From Armatimonadota bacterium (GTDB lineage: Bacteria > Armatimonadota > Zipacnadia > Zipacnadales > FEN-943), in the NCBI GenBank assembly GCA_026419655.1, contig JANZZA010000262.1:1-8540 (forward strand): a stretch of 8,540 nt of DNA, read 5' to 3'. Positions 1-6,939 of this stretch are shown here, one piece after another; the stretch's first letter is position 1, and each line of letters begins with the position of its first letter. The notes beneath the pieces were generated by a model, which was given only the letters and a program-made list of their open reading frames with translations, made no database searches and was not told the DNA's origin. The position numbers and the translations under genes were made by a program.

Positions 1-193
1 CTGCGTGTGTGCCCGCCGCCATGGGCAGACGCAAGGCCTAAAGGCCCACGAAGGGCACTACCGAGTACCACACGACATGTCCGCGCACGACTGCGGCGGG
101 GCAGGCAAACCCGCTGGTGAGGCGAACCTTGCCGGCGAACAGTGTGCTGGTTTCGCGGGTCATCCCCATTTCTTGCCGGCCGCGGTGATGCAG
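1..193. other. Left-edge sequence with no supported gene
   Basis: The hydrolase reading frame is open on the plus strand from a GTG at position 5. However, its translation before position 188 is rich in Gly, His, Ala and Cys, shows no domain character, and would bury the signal peptide about 75 residues inside the protein. I therefore read this stretch as upstream non-coding DNA, possibly holding the promoter. I see no convincing -35/-10 pair, no tRNA and no recognisable riboswitch on either strand. The contig edge prevents saying what lies upstream. Confidence 0.5.
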
Positions 194-1699
194 ATGAACA
201 AAGAAGATGCCCTCGTCAGGGCAAGCCTAAAGTTACTTTCTGGAGTCGCCCTGCTATTTCTCCTACATCCGCCGGCCTTTTGCGCTACCTGGCGCTCCCT
301 GCCCGAGACCTTCTTTGGCGCCAACTGTCAGTTTTACCAGGAGGGTTTCTACCTCGGCACGCTGCCCCAGCAGGCGCCAGGTTCCCGGCGCGCAGAATTT
401 ATCGCCCTCATGCGCGACAGCGGGATCCGGTCTCTACGCTTCCCGGGGGGCACGTGTGCCAACTTGTATTTCTGGGACAGTGAGGCCGCCACGCGGCTTG
501 CCGCCTGGGCCGCCTCCCAGACCGGCCAGGGCCTCGGCTATTGGCTCAGCCCGTCCCCGGCGGCGTTCATGTACAACTACTACACTTCCGTGGACGCTTT
601 TCTGGACTTTTGCCGGGCCGCCCGCATCGAGCCGATCATCCAGCTCAACACCGTCACGTGCTTTCACCGTAATCGCCTGTGGCTTTTGGCTCCGGTCGAG
701 AAAGGAAAGAATCTCCTGGACGAGACCACCTTTTACGACGCCGAAGAAGACGTCCTTACGCCTGCCGTAGAGAGCGTGCGCAGGCTGTTACGCCATTGCC
801 GTACCTGCGGCACTCCTGTGAGCTGCTGGGAACTGGGCAACGAGGAATACGGCATGCCAGCCATGGTTCCGGAGCGCTATGCCGAAATCGCGGCGGCCTA
901 CGCACAGGCCATCAAAGCCGAAGATCCCAGGGCCCAGGTTCTGGTTACCCTCGGCCACAACGCCATCCTGGACGATTCTGACGGCACCCGCACCTGGGCC
1001 ACACGGATGCTAAAGCGCCTCGCGGAGCTGGGGATTAGTGAGCAAGTGGACTTCTTTACGCTGCACTACTCCGGCGCTGCTGCCGTCCGTGCTGCCCTGG
1101 ACCTGCTACCCCAGCACGGCTTTCAAAACGCCCGCATAGCCGTGACAGAGTTTACCTGTGGCTGGCCTGATTACTGGGAGAAAACGCCGCGCTATGAGCA
1201 CGCCCTCGCCGTTGCGGACGTACTGATGCAACTGGCGCGCCTTCCGCAGGTCGAGAAGGTCATCATCCACGACCTGATTAGCCAGAACTTTGGCGTCTAC
1301 CACTACAATATGAAACCTTTCGGCCCACCCGACGCCCGCTCTTATGATTCCGTGCTGGGATACGTGGCAACGCCTACCGCGATGACTTTCAGGCTGGCCC
1401 GAGTGCTTCACGGGGCGCAAATCGCCGTGGACAGCCCGGACCCATGCCGTATCGAGGGCCGGCGAGGAAAGGCCTACTGTGGCCTCTTCGTGAACCGCAC
1501 GGACAGAGAGCGCGAGTACCCTGTAGTATTTGCCGACCTGGGCCTCCAACCACAAAGTCTCGTCGTCACGACAATGCGGGCCGAGGACCTAGCCGCCACG
1601 CAGGTTAGCTTGACCGAGCAGCGTATCCCAAAAGCCGGCCCGGCGGCTGTGGTGAAGCTGCCCGCGTTTTCTCTGGCCGCGGTGACTGGCAGGCCCTGA
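194..1699 (+). CDS. Exported glycoside hydrolase, clan GH-A (alpha-L-arabinofuranosidase-like, GH51-type)
   Basis: This probably hydrolyses terminal sugars, most likely arabinofuranosyl residues, from plant-type polysaccharides outside the cytoplasm. Counting from ATG 194 (501 aa), residues 1-33 form a signal peptide with hydrophobic core LLSGVALLFLL and a likely type I cleavage site AFCA|TW. A TIM barrel follows. It has an early LRFPGGTCANLYFWD motif, the acid/base in WELGNE (Glu217, bases 842-844), and the nucleophile in VTEFTCGWPD (Glu319, bases 1148-1150). These retaining clan-A hallmarks are 102 residues apart. The last 80 or so residues look like the small beta domain that closes GH51 proteins. 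ATG 194 is preferred because GGTGA lies five bases upstream; ATG 188 is possible, and an open GTG start at 5 is unlikely. Family and clan follow from the motifs; the substrate is inferred. GH39- or GH30-like activity is an alternative. No transporter or second hydrolase accompanies it here. Confidence 0.82.
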   Translation: MNKEDALVRASLKLLSGVALLFLLHPPAFCATWRSLPETFFGANCQFYQEGFYLGTLPQQAPGSRRAEFIALMRDSGIRSLRFPGGTCANLYFWDSEAATRLAAWAASQTGQGLGYWLSPSPAAFMYNYYTSVDAFLDFCRAARIEPIIQLNTVTCFHRNRLWLLAPVEKGKNLLDETTFYDAEEDVLTPAVESVRRLLRHCRTCGTPVSCWELGNEEYGMPAMVPERYAEIAAAYAQAIKAEDPRAQVLVTLGHNAILDDSDGTRTWATRMLKRLAELGISEQVDFFTLHYSGAAAVRAALDLLPQHGFQNARIAVTEFTCGWPDYWEKTPRYEHALAVADVLMQLARLPQVEKVIIHDLISQNFGVYHYNMKPFGPPDARSYDSVLGYVATPTAMTFRLARVLHGAQIAVDSPDPCRIEGRRGKAYCGLFVNRTDREREYPVVFADLGLQPQSLVVTTMRAEDLAATQVSLTEQRIPKAGPAAVVKLPAFSLAAVTGRP

Positions 1700-1700
1700 G

Positions 1701-1823
1701 GTAACCTCCGTAAAAGCTTGCGTTGGCTTGTCCAGGGCGAAGAATCGGCACAACACCATGCACTCAACCTTTTACCTGCGGTCGCCTCCGGGAGGCGGTA
1801 AAAACGACTTTTGCAACACTCTC
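1701..1823 (-). repeat. Decayed minus-strand copy of the GACTGTTGCAAAA repeat family
   Basis: The right end, 1806-1823, matches the reverse complement of the repeat terminus at 7901-7918 at 17 of 18 bases. Inside, 1767-1780 is an exact 14-base inverted match to 8035-8048 (CGCAGGTAAAAGGT on the minus strand). It sits the same distance from the terminus (about 43 bases) as the equivalent segment in the 7901-8022 copy. Weaker similarity continues to about 1701, giving a length of about 120 bp, like the other copies. The left terminus is badly decayed, at roughly 9 of 17 bases. The copy begins immediately after the hydrolase stop codon. Confidence 0.6.
1770..1803. other. Bulged hairpin downstream of the hydrolase gene
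   Basis: TTTTACC (1770-1776) pairs with GGTAAAA (1797-1803), and GCCTC (1784-1788) pairs with GAGGC (1792-1796) around a CGG loop. This leaves a seven-base bulge on the left arm. It lies inside the degenerate repeat, about 70 bases after the hydrolase stop, in a convergent gap. It could stabilise or end transcripts from either side, but no clean T-tract follows on either strand, so I do not call it a Rho-independent terminator. Confidence 0.4.
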
Positions 1824-1884
1824 AAAAGGATTTTCGCCCAAAAGACTCTCGAGATGTTTGCGGACTGCTGCCGCCGCCAAAAGT

Positions 1885-2001
1885 GGGTGTTGCTAAGGCC
1901 CTCTCCACATAGCTGCCAGTCCGTGCACGCCACAGATTTGCGCCAGCAAGATAGACTGAATAGGCACCACTCAATAGTGAAACGACGGCTTTGTGACAGC
2001 C
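1885..2001 (+). repeat. Possible second, very degenerate repeat copy
   Basis: A terminus-like segment (1883-1900 region, TGTTGC core) and a partial inverse terminus near 1989-2001 (TTTG..ACAGCC) lie about 117 bases apart. That is the length of the intact copies near 8000. GCTGCCAG occurs 28 bases in, against 26 bases in the 7903 copy. Termini match at only about 12 of 18 and 11 of 15 bases, and the rest is not clearly alignable. Without a proper alignment this could be chance. If real, the convergent gap consists mostly of two opposed repeats. Confidence 0.28.
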
Positions 2002-2027
2002 ACCTCCAAGCAGAACGCCTAATCGCT

Positions 2028-2047
2028 GAATAGCGCCACGCCTATTC
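2028..2047. other. Small inverted repeat over the end of the isoaspartate methyltransferase gene
   Basis: GAATAG (2028-2033) pairs with CTATTC (2042-2047), leaving an eight-base loop. The right arm covers the TAG stop codon (2042-2044) of the minus-strand gene. No T-run follows on the minus strand, so this is at best a weak mRNA 3' structure. Confidence 0.25.
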
Positions 2048-2848
2048 GCCCTTTGGCTCACCCGTTTGCTGTCCGCCTGGGGTCTCAGGCACCTGAATGT
2101 CCTCGGCCGGCTGGTCTTCGCGGCCTGGCACCATGGGGACGAAAATCACTGGCAACACTGCGCGCTTGACTACCCGTCCCTTTTCCTTGCGCAGCACGTA
2201 AAGTTCCTGGTTCCAGAGTTCTCCCACAGGTATGACCATGCGGCCGCCCTCTTTCAGTTGCTCTACGAGGGCCTGGGGAATATCGGTGGGCGCGCACGTG
2301 ACGATTATCCCGTCGAAGGGGGCGTGCTCCGGCCAGCCCTTGTATCCGTCCCCGCAGCGCACGCTCACATTATTGAATCCCAGCCGCTTCAGCCTTGCCG
2401 CCGCCGTCCGCGCAAGCTCCGGCAATATCTCTATCGTGTACACGTGCTTCACCAGCCGCGCCAGCACCGCTGCCTGATAGCCCGATCCGGTGCCGATTTC
2501 CAGCATCACATCCTCGGGCTTAGGCTCAAGCAGCTCCGTCATCATGGCCACAATCGAGGGCGCCGAGATGGTCTGGCCAAAGCCGATAGGCAAAGGCGTG
2601 TCCTCGTAGGCCTGGTCGCGAAGCTCTGGTGGCACAAAAGCCTCTCGCCGCACTTCTCGCAGCGCCTCGATGACCCGCTCATTCTTCACATACCTTGCCC
2701 GCACCAGTCGGTCTACCATAGCCTCACGCATCGCCTTGTAGTCTGTTGGTTCGCCCGTGGGCTGGGCGGCCACCCTGCATCCTGCCAGCGCAGCCATCGC
2801 CGCCACAAGCCACAGCCCAGCCGGCAACCTCGCCCGCTCGGCGCCCAC
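2042..2848 (-). CDS. pcm: Protein-L-isoaspartate O-methyltransferase with lipoprotein signal
   Basis: The family transfers a methyl group from S-adenosylmethionine to L-isoaspartyl residues, starting repair of age-damaged proteins. Counting from GTG 2848 (268 aa), residues 1-24 form a lipoprotein signal ending in lipobox LAGC (Cys24). The catalytic domain then carries GFGQTISAP (about 89-97), SAM motif I LEIGTGSGYQAA (about 116-127), IEI, GDGYKGW (166-172), DGIIVTCA and MVIPVG. This is the complete PCMT signature, extended by the N-terminal signal and an acidic Pro/Gly-rich tail after VPMVPG. GTG 2848 is chosen over the in-frame GTG 2857 because AGGAGG (2862-2857) lies exactly eight bases upstream and overlaps the upper GTG. 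The gene stands alone, converging with the hydrolase. Most family members are cytosolic, so a membrane-anchored, extracytoplasmic form is unusual and raises the question of its SAM supply. The enzyme family is secure; export is inferred from the signal. Confidence 0.93.
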   Translation of the reverse strand: MGAERARLPAGLWLVAAMAALAGCRVAAQPTGEPTDYKAMREAMVDRLVRARYVKNERVIEALREVRREAFVPPELRDQAYEDTPLPIGFGQTISAPSIVAMMTELLEPKPEDVMLEIGTGSGYQAAVLARLVKHVYTIEILPELARTAAARLKRLGFNNVSVRCGDGYKGWPEHAPFDGIIVTCAPTDIPQALVEQLKEGGRMVIPVGELWNQELYVLRKEKGRVVKRAVLPVIFVPMVPGREDQPAEDIQVPETPGGQQTGEPKGE

Positions 2849-2856
2849 TGCTGCCA

Positions 2857-2862
2857 CCTCCT
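2857..2862 (-). promoter_or_regulatory. Strong ribosome binding site that decides the pcm start
   Basis: AGGAGG on the minus strand is spaced eight bases from GTG 2848. It overlaps the alternative upstream GTG at 2857, which therefore cannot be used efficiently. It moves the start three codons inward. Confidence 0.7.
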
Positions 2863-3312
2863 GGCTGTCGTCATCGCCTCTATTTACGCCCGGTCGCTCC
2901 GATTTCCTGCCGCCTTGGACGGGAGCTGATCGGTTTTCTCCTGATTTGGGATGCCGCGACAGGGGCTGACTCCTGCCCCCGCTCCGGTATCGGGCTGAGA
3001 GCTGGTAGGTTTTTTCTTGAACTTTGATGGGGCTGGGCAGCAGCCGCCACTCTGCGCCCTTGCGTGCCTGTTTTAGGTAGCACCGCCGCCGGTCGCTTTT
3101 TGGTCACACCGCGGCTGACGCTTTATCAGTGGGCGCATGGTGGAAACAGCACGAAAAAGTTTGGGAAGGGGGTCTGGGGGATGACCCTTTCCAAAGGGTT
3201 TCCCCCAGCGGGTTTCCCCCAACCGATGCTTTTTCGAGACACTGTTATGGTCGGGCACGCCCCATAGCTCTACGCCAGGCCTGCGTGCCCCCGGGATTTT
3301 GCCTTGTTGCCG
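2863..3312. other. Gene-free stretch between the membrane-protein gene and pcm
   Basis: About 450 bases carry only short frames with no domain character. This should contain the pcm promoter on the minus strand, but I find no convincing -35/-10 pair. A GC-rich potential stem (GGGGC...GCCCC) lies near 2960-2985. A stronger hairpin at 3174-3208 and a repeated GGGTTTCCCCCA (3196-3207 and 3210-3221) are the only clear structures. Confidence 0.5.
3174..3208 (-). terminator. Terminator-like hairpin after the large membrane-protein gene
   Basis: CTGGGGGA (3174-3181) pairs with TCCCCCAG (3201-3208), and ACCCTTT (3184-3190) pairs with AAAGGGT (3193-3199) around a CC loop. The small internal loop is asymmetric. 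It lies about 105 bases beyond the minus-strand stop at 3313 and before pcm. On the minus strand a TTTTT run appears only about 15 bases after the stem, so intrinsic termination would be imperfect. GGGTTTCCCCCA is repeated 14 bases further on, suggesting a partly duplicated structure. Confidence 0.45.
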
Positions 3313-5340
3313 CTAGCCGAACCACACCCCGTAGCGGCGGAAGTATTCGGGGCCAAAGGACCCAACGAGGCTGTAGACAACGCCGGCCGTAAAAAAGTGC
3401 CCCAGCGCCAGTCCTATGAACAGGGGTATCAGCGCACGATAAGTTCTCATTCCACCAAGCTTGAGTATGGCGCTCTTTATGACCCACACGATGAGAAAAC
3501 TGCCCCAGATTAAGTCCCCGTAGGCCGTAACCATACCCCAGGCCAGCGGATGGAGCGGGAAGCGAAGATACACGGTGCGCACCGCGAAGAGGATTGCGGC
3601 TACGGCGAAGCCCACCGCCGAGGCTGCTGTCCTGGCGCGGTCAGGCGGCGGGAAGCCCTTTTCATAGCCCGCAAGCTCCGTGAATTCTGCTCTTGCCAGG
3701 CCCGATCCCCAACCCTCCAGCGCCCCGATTCCCCCCGCGCCGTACTCATAATACGACCTCAGATGCACCCAGGCCGCCACGAAAAACCCCACCGCCAGCG
3801 CTAAAACCATCAGCCGGCTAAGCGACCGCAGCCGCAGGCCGACACAGTCGCCCAGCCTGTAGCCTTCAACCTGGTAGCCCTGCAGCGACGGGAAATATCC
3901 GCGCGAGAAAATCATCAGGGTCGCAAAGACCGTGAGGCTGCGGTAACCACCGTGCTCGTAAAGAAACTTCGGGCCGAGGACGTATTTGAAGACCTTATTT
4001 TGCTGGTAGAAAGGAAACATCCAGATAAGCGGCACCCCTGCCTCGGCCCTCATCCGCGAGTATACAAGAGCCACTAGGAGAATCAGGCCGAAATAAGCGA
4101 TGGCCAGCCATGGCGCCAGGCCAGCGACCACTGCCCAGACCACAGTAGCTATAAATCCCAAAAGCAGGGCCGCCAGCGCGCCGCGATAGCTGAGGCCCTC
4201 ACCGGCGTCAGAAGGTTCCCGTGATAGCCCCAAGGCATTCCGAAAAGCGCCCTTCAAGTGACCTCGCGCAACCCATATTAGCACCAGGCCGAGGGCAATA
4301 TAGGCCCCAATGCCCTGCTCCTGGGCGAAGGGGAACCCCGGAATGTCGTATCCCATAAGCGCCGCCGCAAAATTCTCCAGTCGCAGCGCAAGGTGCATCA
4401 CCCATACGCTAAGTGCCACTTCGGTGCTCACCAGGTAGCCGAAACCTATCATCTCGGGGCGATAATGGAGCGTCAGAGGCAGTAGAGCGGACCACGGTCG
4501 GTCGGTGAAAAAGCGCCCGAAATCATAGTACTTGCCAATGCAGGCAATGCCTGGGTTGTAGGCGTTGAGGATGTTGGTGAGGTTGTAGAGAAAAGCCGCT
4601 GCGAAACCAATCCACATGAGCTTATCGCGGAGAAACTTGCCTGCCAGGCCTCCTGAATCCATGCCCTCAGTCATTTCCAGCGGCAGATAAAGTAACGGGT
4701 AGGTCAAGCGCTCCTTGTCGGCCCACTGGCGATGAAAGAGCACGGAAATTCCCATCAGCGCCAACCAGATGGCCAAATATAGCCCGCCCCAGGCCAGGAG
4801 CGGCACGGCCCAGGCACCCCAGGGGATTTTTCCAGCCGGGGAACCCTCATAAAGCTGGCGGATGACTTCGGCGTCCTGGGGGACCCACCACCTGGGAAAA
4901 TATTGCTGCAGCCTCACATAATCGTTGTCTGGCTGCGCGAAATACTGGAGGACCGGGATTGTATTTATCCAGAATCGCGCTATCCCGCAGCCCGCCATTG
5001 AAGTAGCAATCGCTACAAAAATGTAGACCGCGATGGTGTCTCGCCGGTCAAGGCCGAGGCGCGGCGAAAACTTCCGCAGCACCGGCACGGCGGCCACCAG
5101 GAGGACCAGCACGGCCACTGCCGGAATACCTGGCACCGACTCGGTTATCTGGCAGAAAAGCGTGATTACCTCGGCCTGTTCTATCCAGTAGCTGGCGACA
5201 ATGGTGAAAGCAAGGGCAATGAGCGCAGCGCGCAGGGACAGGCCGCCGACGAGAGAGGCGGTGGTGTGATTCGCAGCGCAGGTAGGTTTAGGTGCGGCTT
5301 GGGTCACGGCAGGTGCCCCTTCAGTCAACAATTGGGCCAC
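3313..5340 (-). CDS. Large polytopic membrane protein (DUF6785/DUF6784-type)
   Basis: This integral membrane protein of unknown function has about 12-13 hydrophobic segments. From the GTG at 5340 (675 aa) the clear ones are near residues 35-53, 72-88, 102-121, 175-200, 240-260, 300-320, 343-360, 385-428 (two), 508-527, 572-592, 607-625 and 635-660. The motif ADKERLTYPLLYLPLEM (about 207-223) and the later RMRAEAGVPLIW (about 429-440) are what I associate with DUF6785 and DUF6784. These long proteins may be distantly related to oligopeptide (OPT) transporters; that assignment is from memory and unverified. GTG 5340 has no Shine-Dalgarno sequence. GTG 5307, 11 codons in, has GAAGGGG eight bases upstream and is the likelier start. 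The conserved region begins near residue 35, so both fit. It is the last gene of the leftward cluster, 88 bases after the acetyltransferase. A transport role is plausible, but nothing here names a substrate. Confidence 0.8.
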   Translation of the reverse strand: MAQLLTEGAPAVTQAAPKPTCAANHTTASLVGGLSLRAALIALAFTIVASYWIEQAEVITLFCQITESVPGIPAVAVLVLLVAAVPVLRKFSPRLGLDRRDTIAVYIFVAIATSMAGCGIARFWINTIPVLQYFAQPDNDYVRLQQYFPRWWVPQDAEVIRQLYEGSPAGKIPWGAWAVPLLAWGGLYLAIWLALMGISVLFHRQWADKERLTYPLLYLPLEMTEGMDSGGLAGKFLRDKLMWIGFAAAFLYNLTNILNAYNPGIACIGKYYDFGRFFTDRPWSALLPLTLHYRPEMIGFGYLVSTEVALSVWVMHLALRLENFAAALMGYDIPGFPFAQEQGIGAYIALGLVLIWVARGHLKGAFRNALGLSREPSDAGEGLSYRGALAALLLGFIATVVWAVVAGLAPWLAIAYFGLILLVALVYSRMRAEAGVPLIWMFPFYQQNKVFKYVLGPKFLYEHGGYRSLTVFATLMIFSRGYFPSLQGYQVEGYRLGDCVGLRLRSLSRLMVLALAVGFFVAAWVHLRSYYEYGAGGIGALEGWGSGLARAEFTELAGYEKGFPPPDRARTAASAVGFAVAAILFAVRTVYLRFPLHPLAWGMVTAYGDLIWGSFLIVWVIKSAILKLGGMRTYRALIPLFIGLALGHFFTAGVVYSLVGSFGPEYFRRYGVWFG

Positions 5341-5363
5341 GGAAGGAGCTCAAAGGAGCATTT

Positions 5364-5398
5364 TTGCCCGTTAGGCTGGACAGCCTGCACAACGGCAA
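5364..5398 (-). promoter_or_regulatory. Strong stem-loop in the gap between acetyltransferase and membrane-protein genes
   Basis: AGGCTG (5373-5378) pairs with CAGCCT (5381-5386). CCGTT (5368-5372) pairs with AACGG (5391-5395) beyond a four-base GCAC bulge. TTG (5364-5366) pairs with CAA (5396-5398) past a bulged C5367. This gives about 14 base pairs. On the minus strand it is followed by AAAAATG rather than a T-run, so it does not look like an intrinsic terminator. It sits 24 bases before the GTG at 5340 and 57 before GTG 5307. It could be an mRNA processing or stability element that adjusts expression of the last gene. Confidence 0.5.
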
Positions 5399-5428
5399 GG
5401 AACAAGCTGGCGACGCCAAACATGTCAC

Positions 5429-6268
5429 TCACTTCCCGGCCAATCCCTGGGCGTCCTTCAGCCAGGCTAGGAATTCCGGGTCAAACCATGCGTCCGGCTC
5501 AGCTTCAAGGGCGGCCAGGATGTTATCCACCATCGCTCGGGCGCGTATGCATCGAAGTGTGGCTGAGCCGATTCGGGAGAAGCGCACCAGGCCCAATGCG
5601 GCCAGTCGCTCGCCCATGGCCCGAAAGTCATGGCTGGGCCAGACGCCGGGCTTTTCCCAGCGACGCAGGCGGGCCTCGAGGGCCGGGCGGCGGTCAGGGG
5701 GACAGGCCTCGAGGACGCGCTCGACGAAGAGCGTTTCGGCGAAGTGCCCCATGGTGTTGACCGAAAAATCCACGCCGATGAAGCAGTAGGCGGCATCCCA
5801 GTCGTACAGGCGCTGCCAGGGGCTTTCGCGGGCGAAGGCCGTGTCGCCGAAAACGCATGGGCGCAGGCCTGCCCTGCCGTGGTCGCGGGTGAGCTCATGG
5901 GCGCGGCGGCCGATGGCGGAGACAGAGTGGGTTGGGTTGTCGCTCCGCACGCTGTCAGGGCGCTTGCGGAAGGTCTCGGTTATGAGGCCAACGTAAGAAG
6001 GGGAAGTGTGCACGTCCCAGTCAGCCAGGTTGAGGGGCGGGTCAGTGGGATGCCACCACAGCGTCGGGACGGCTACCGTGCCTTCCGGCCCGACGGCCTC
6101 AAGAAAAGCATCAATGACCGTATTGGGGCCGCCAACCACCCATCCCATGCTGCTTAGAGAGCTGTGAAACATGACCGTGTCGCCAGGCTGGACGCCCACT
6201 TCTCGCGCCGCCCTGACCACGTCGCGCAGGTAAACTTTCACCCGCTTATCCGCTGGCTCTGGCTTCAT
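5429..6268 (-). CDS. AAC(3)-family N-acetyltransferase (aminoglycoside 3-N-acetyltransferase-like)
   Basis: The family moves acetyl from acetyl-CoA to an amine; characterised members act on the 3-amino group of aminoglycosides, others (YokD-like) have unknown substrates. Counting from ATG 6268 (279 aa), the hallmarks are complete: HSSLSSMGWVVGGPNTVIDA (35-54) with the CoA-site serine stretch, GTVAVPT (63-69), NPTHS (111-115) with conserved His114, FGDTAFARESPWQRL (140-154), and NTMGHFAE (171-178) with the His/Glu pair. Length is normal and no key residue is missing. ATG 6268 overlaps the preceding stop codon as ATGA, which implies coupling. An in-frame GTG at 6286 would add six residues but has no properly spaced Shine-Dalgarno sequence. 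It is the third gene of a coupled leftward operon after a methyltransferase and a DedA protein. Such operon placement suggests a metabolic or self-protective role rather than an acquired resistance gene. Family confident, substrate unknown. Confidence 0.88.
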   Translation of the reverse strand: MKPEPADKRVKVYLRDVVRAAREVGVQPGDTVMFHSSLSSMGWVVGGPNTVIDAFLEAVGPEGTVAVPTLWWHPTDPPLNLADWDVHTSPSYVGLITETFRKRPDSVRSDNPTHSVSAIGRRAHELTRDHGRAGLRPCVFGDTAFARESPWQRLYDWDAAYCFIGVDFSVNTMGHFAETLFVERVLEACPPDRRPALEARLRRWEKPGVWPSHDFRAMGERLAALGLVRFSRIGSATLRCIRARAMVDNILAALEAEPDAWFDPEFLAWLKDAQGLAGK

Positions 6269-6939
6269 TGCTCCCGCTGAGCGCACCCTTCTTCTGTGCT
6301 TTCACCAGCCGCGGCCCCTGCGGTTAATTTTGCACGTCTGCGCCGCCACCTCTGCACAAGCTTTACCGCCAGGCCGGACGCTATAACACCGTAGAAGAGC
6401 ACAAGGGCAGCGATGATTATGGGCACGCGCCACTGCGGGTGGCGCACCACCCACTCCCAGCCGACGGCCGTAATCCACATAGCGGCTGCGCTATAAATCA
6501 TTGACCCGATGACCGTCCACACCCAGAAGGTCACAGGGGGAACCTGCCCCATTCCGGCGGCCAGGGAAGCCCACGGGCGCACGTGCCCTACCAGCCTTCC
6601 GAAGAGCACAGTCAGGGCGCCATACCTGGCATACCAGGTCTGCAGCACCTCCCGAGCACGCATAAAACTCCGGCTATGCCCGAAACGGCGGACAAGTACA
6701 TTCTCGCCCGCCCTGCCAGCGTAGTAAGACACGGCAGCACCCGCGACGTGCCCTGCTGTGATGACGAGGAAGGCCAGCCAGTATGGGACGCGCCCAGACG
6801 ACACTAGAAGCTGCGCGGCTATAAAGCCAACTTCTGTGGGAAAGGGCATGCAGAGGTTTTCGGTGAACATGAAGGCGAAAACCCCGACCAGGCCGTGGAC
6901 GTGGGCCCAGTGCAGCAGCGCCGAATGGATGCCCTCCAT
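6265..6939 (-). CDS. DedA-family (VTT domain) inner-membrane protein
   Basis: DedA/VTT proteins are small polytopic membrane proteins; some members flip undecaprenyl phosphate or other lipids and support envelope and membrane-potential homeostasis. Counting from ATG 6939 (224 aa), residues 16-50 contain the re-entrant motif FTENLCMPFPTE (25-36) with acidic Glu27 and Glu36. FGRLVGHVRPWASLAAGM (113-130) carries Arg115 and Arg121. Further membrane spans lie near 55-75, 135-160 and 172-192. The C-terminus is a basic RRWRRRR-type anchor plus a polar tail. At 118 a Gly occupies the position where many members have Pro (R-x-x-P-x-x-R), a possible divergence. ATG 6939 is preferred over GTG 6981 because it overlaps the methyltransferase stop as TGATG; the longer start would intrude 14 codons into that gene. 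The stop overlaps the acetyltransferase start as ATGA. Confidence 0.88.
   Translation of the reverse strand: MEGIHSALLHWAHVHGLVGVFAFMFTENLCMPFPTEVGFIAAQLLVSSGRVPYWLAFLVITAGHVAGAAVSYYAGRAGENVLVRRFGHSRSFMRAREVLQTWYARYGALTVLFGRLVGHVRPWASLAAGMGQVPPVTFWVWTVIGSMIYSAAAMWITAVGWEWVVRHPQWRVPIIIAALVLFYGVIASGLAVKLVQRWRRRRAKLTAGAAAGESTEEGCAQREQ

Noticed and set aside
5..193. N-terminal extension of the hydrolase frame to GTG 5
   Set aside because: The added residues look like translated non-coding DNA and would precede a signal peptide that must be N-terminal. ATG 194 has a spaced GGTGA site.
2066..2929. Long plus-strand open frame opposite pcm (and similar frames opposite the other genes)
   Set aside because: Composition is typical of antisense shadow translation (His/Arg/Pro-rich), and the opposite strand carries an unmistakable methyltransferase.
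3129..3392. Small open frames over the 3174-3221 hairpin region
   Set aside because: Their sequence comes from the structured GGGTTTCCCCCA repeats, which commonly give spurious frames; no ribosome site or motif supports them.
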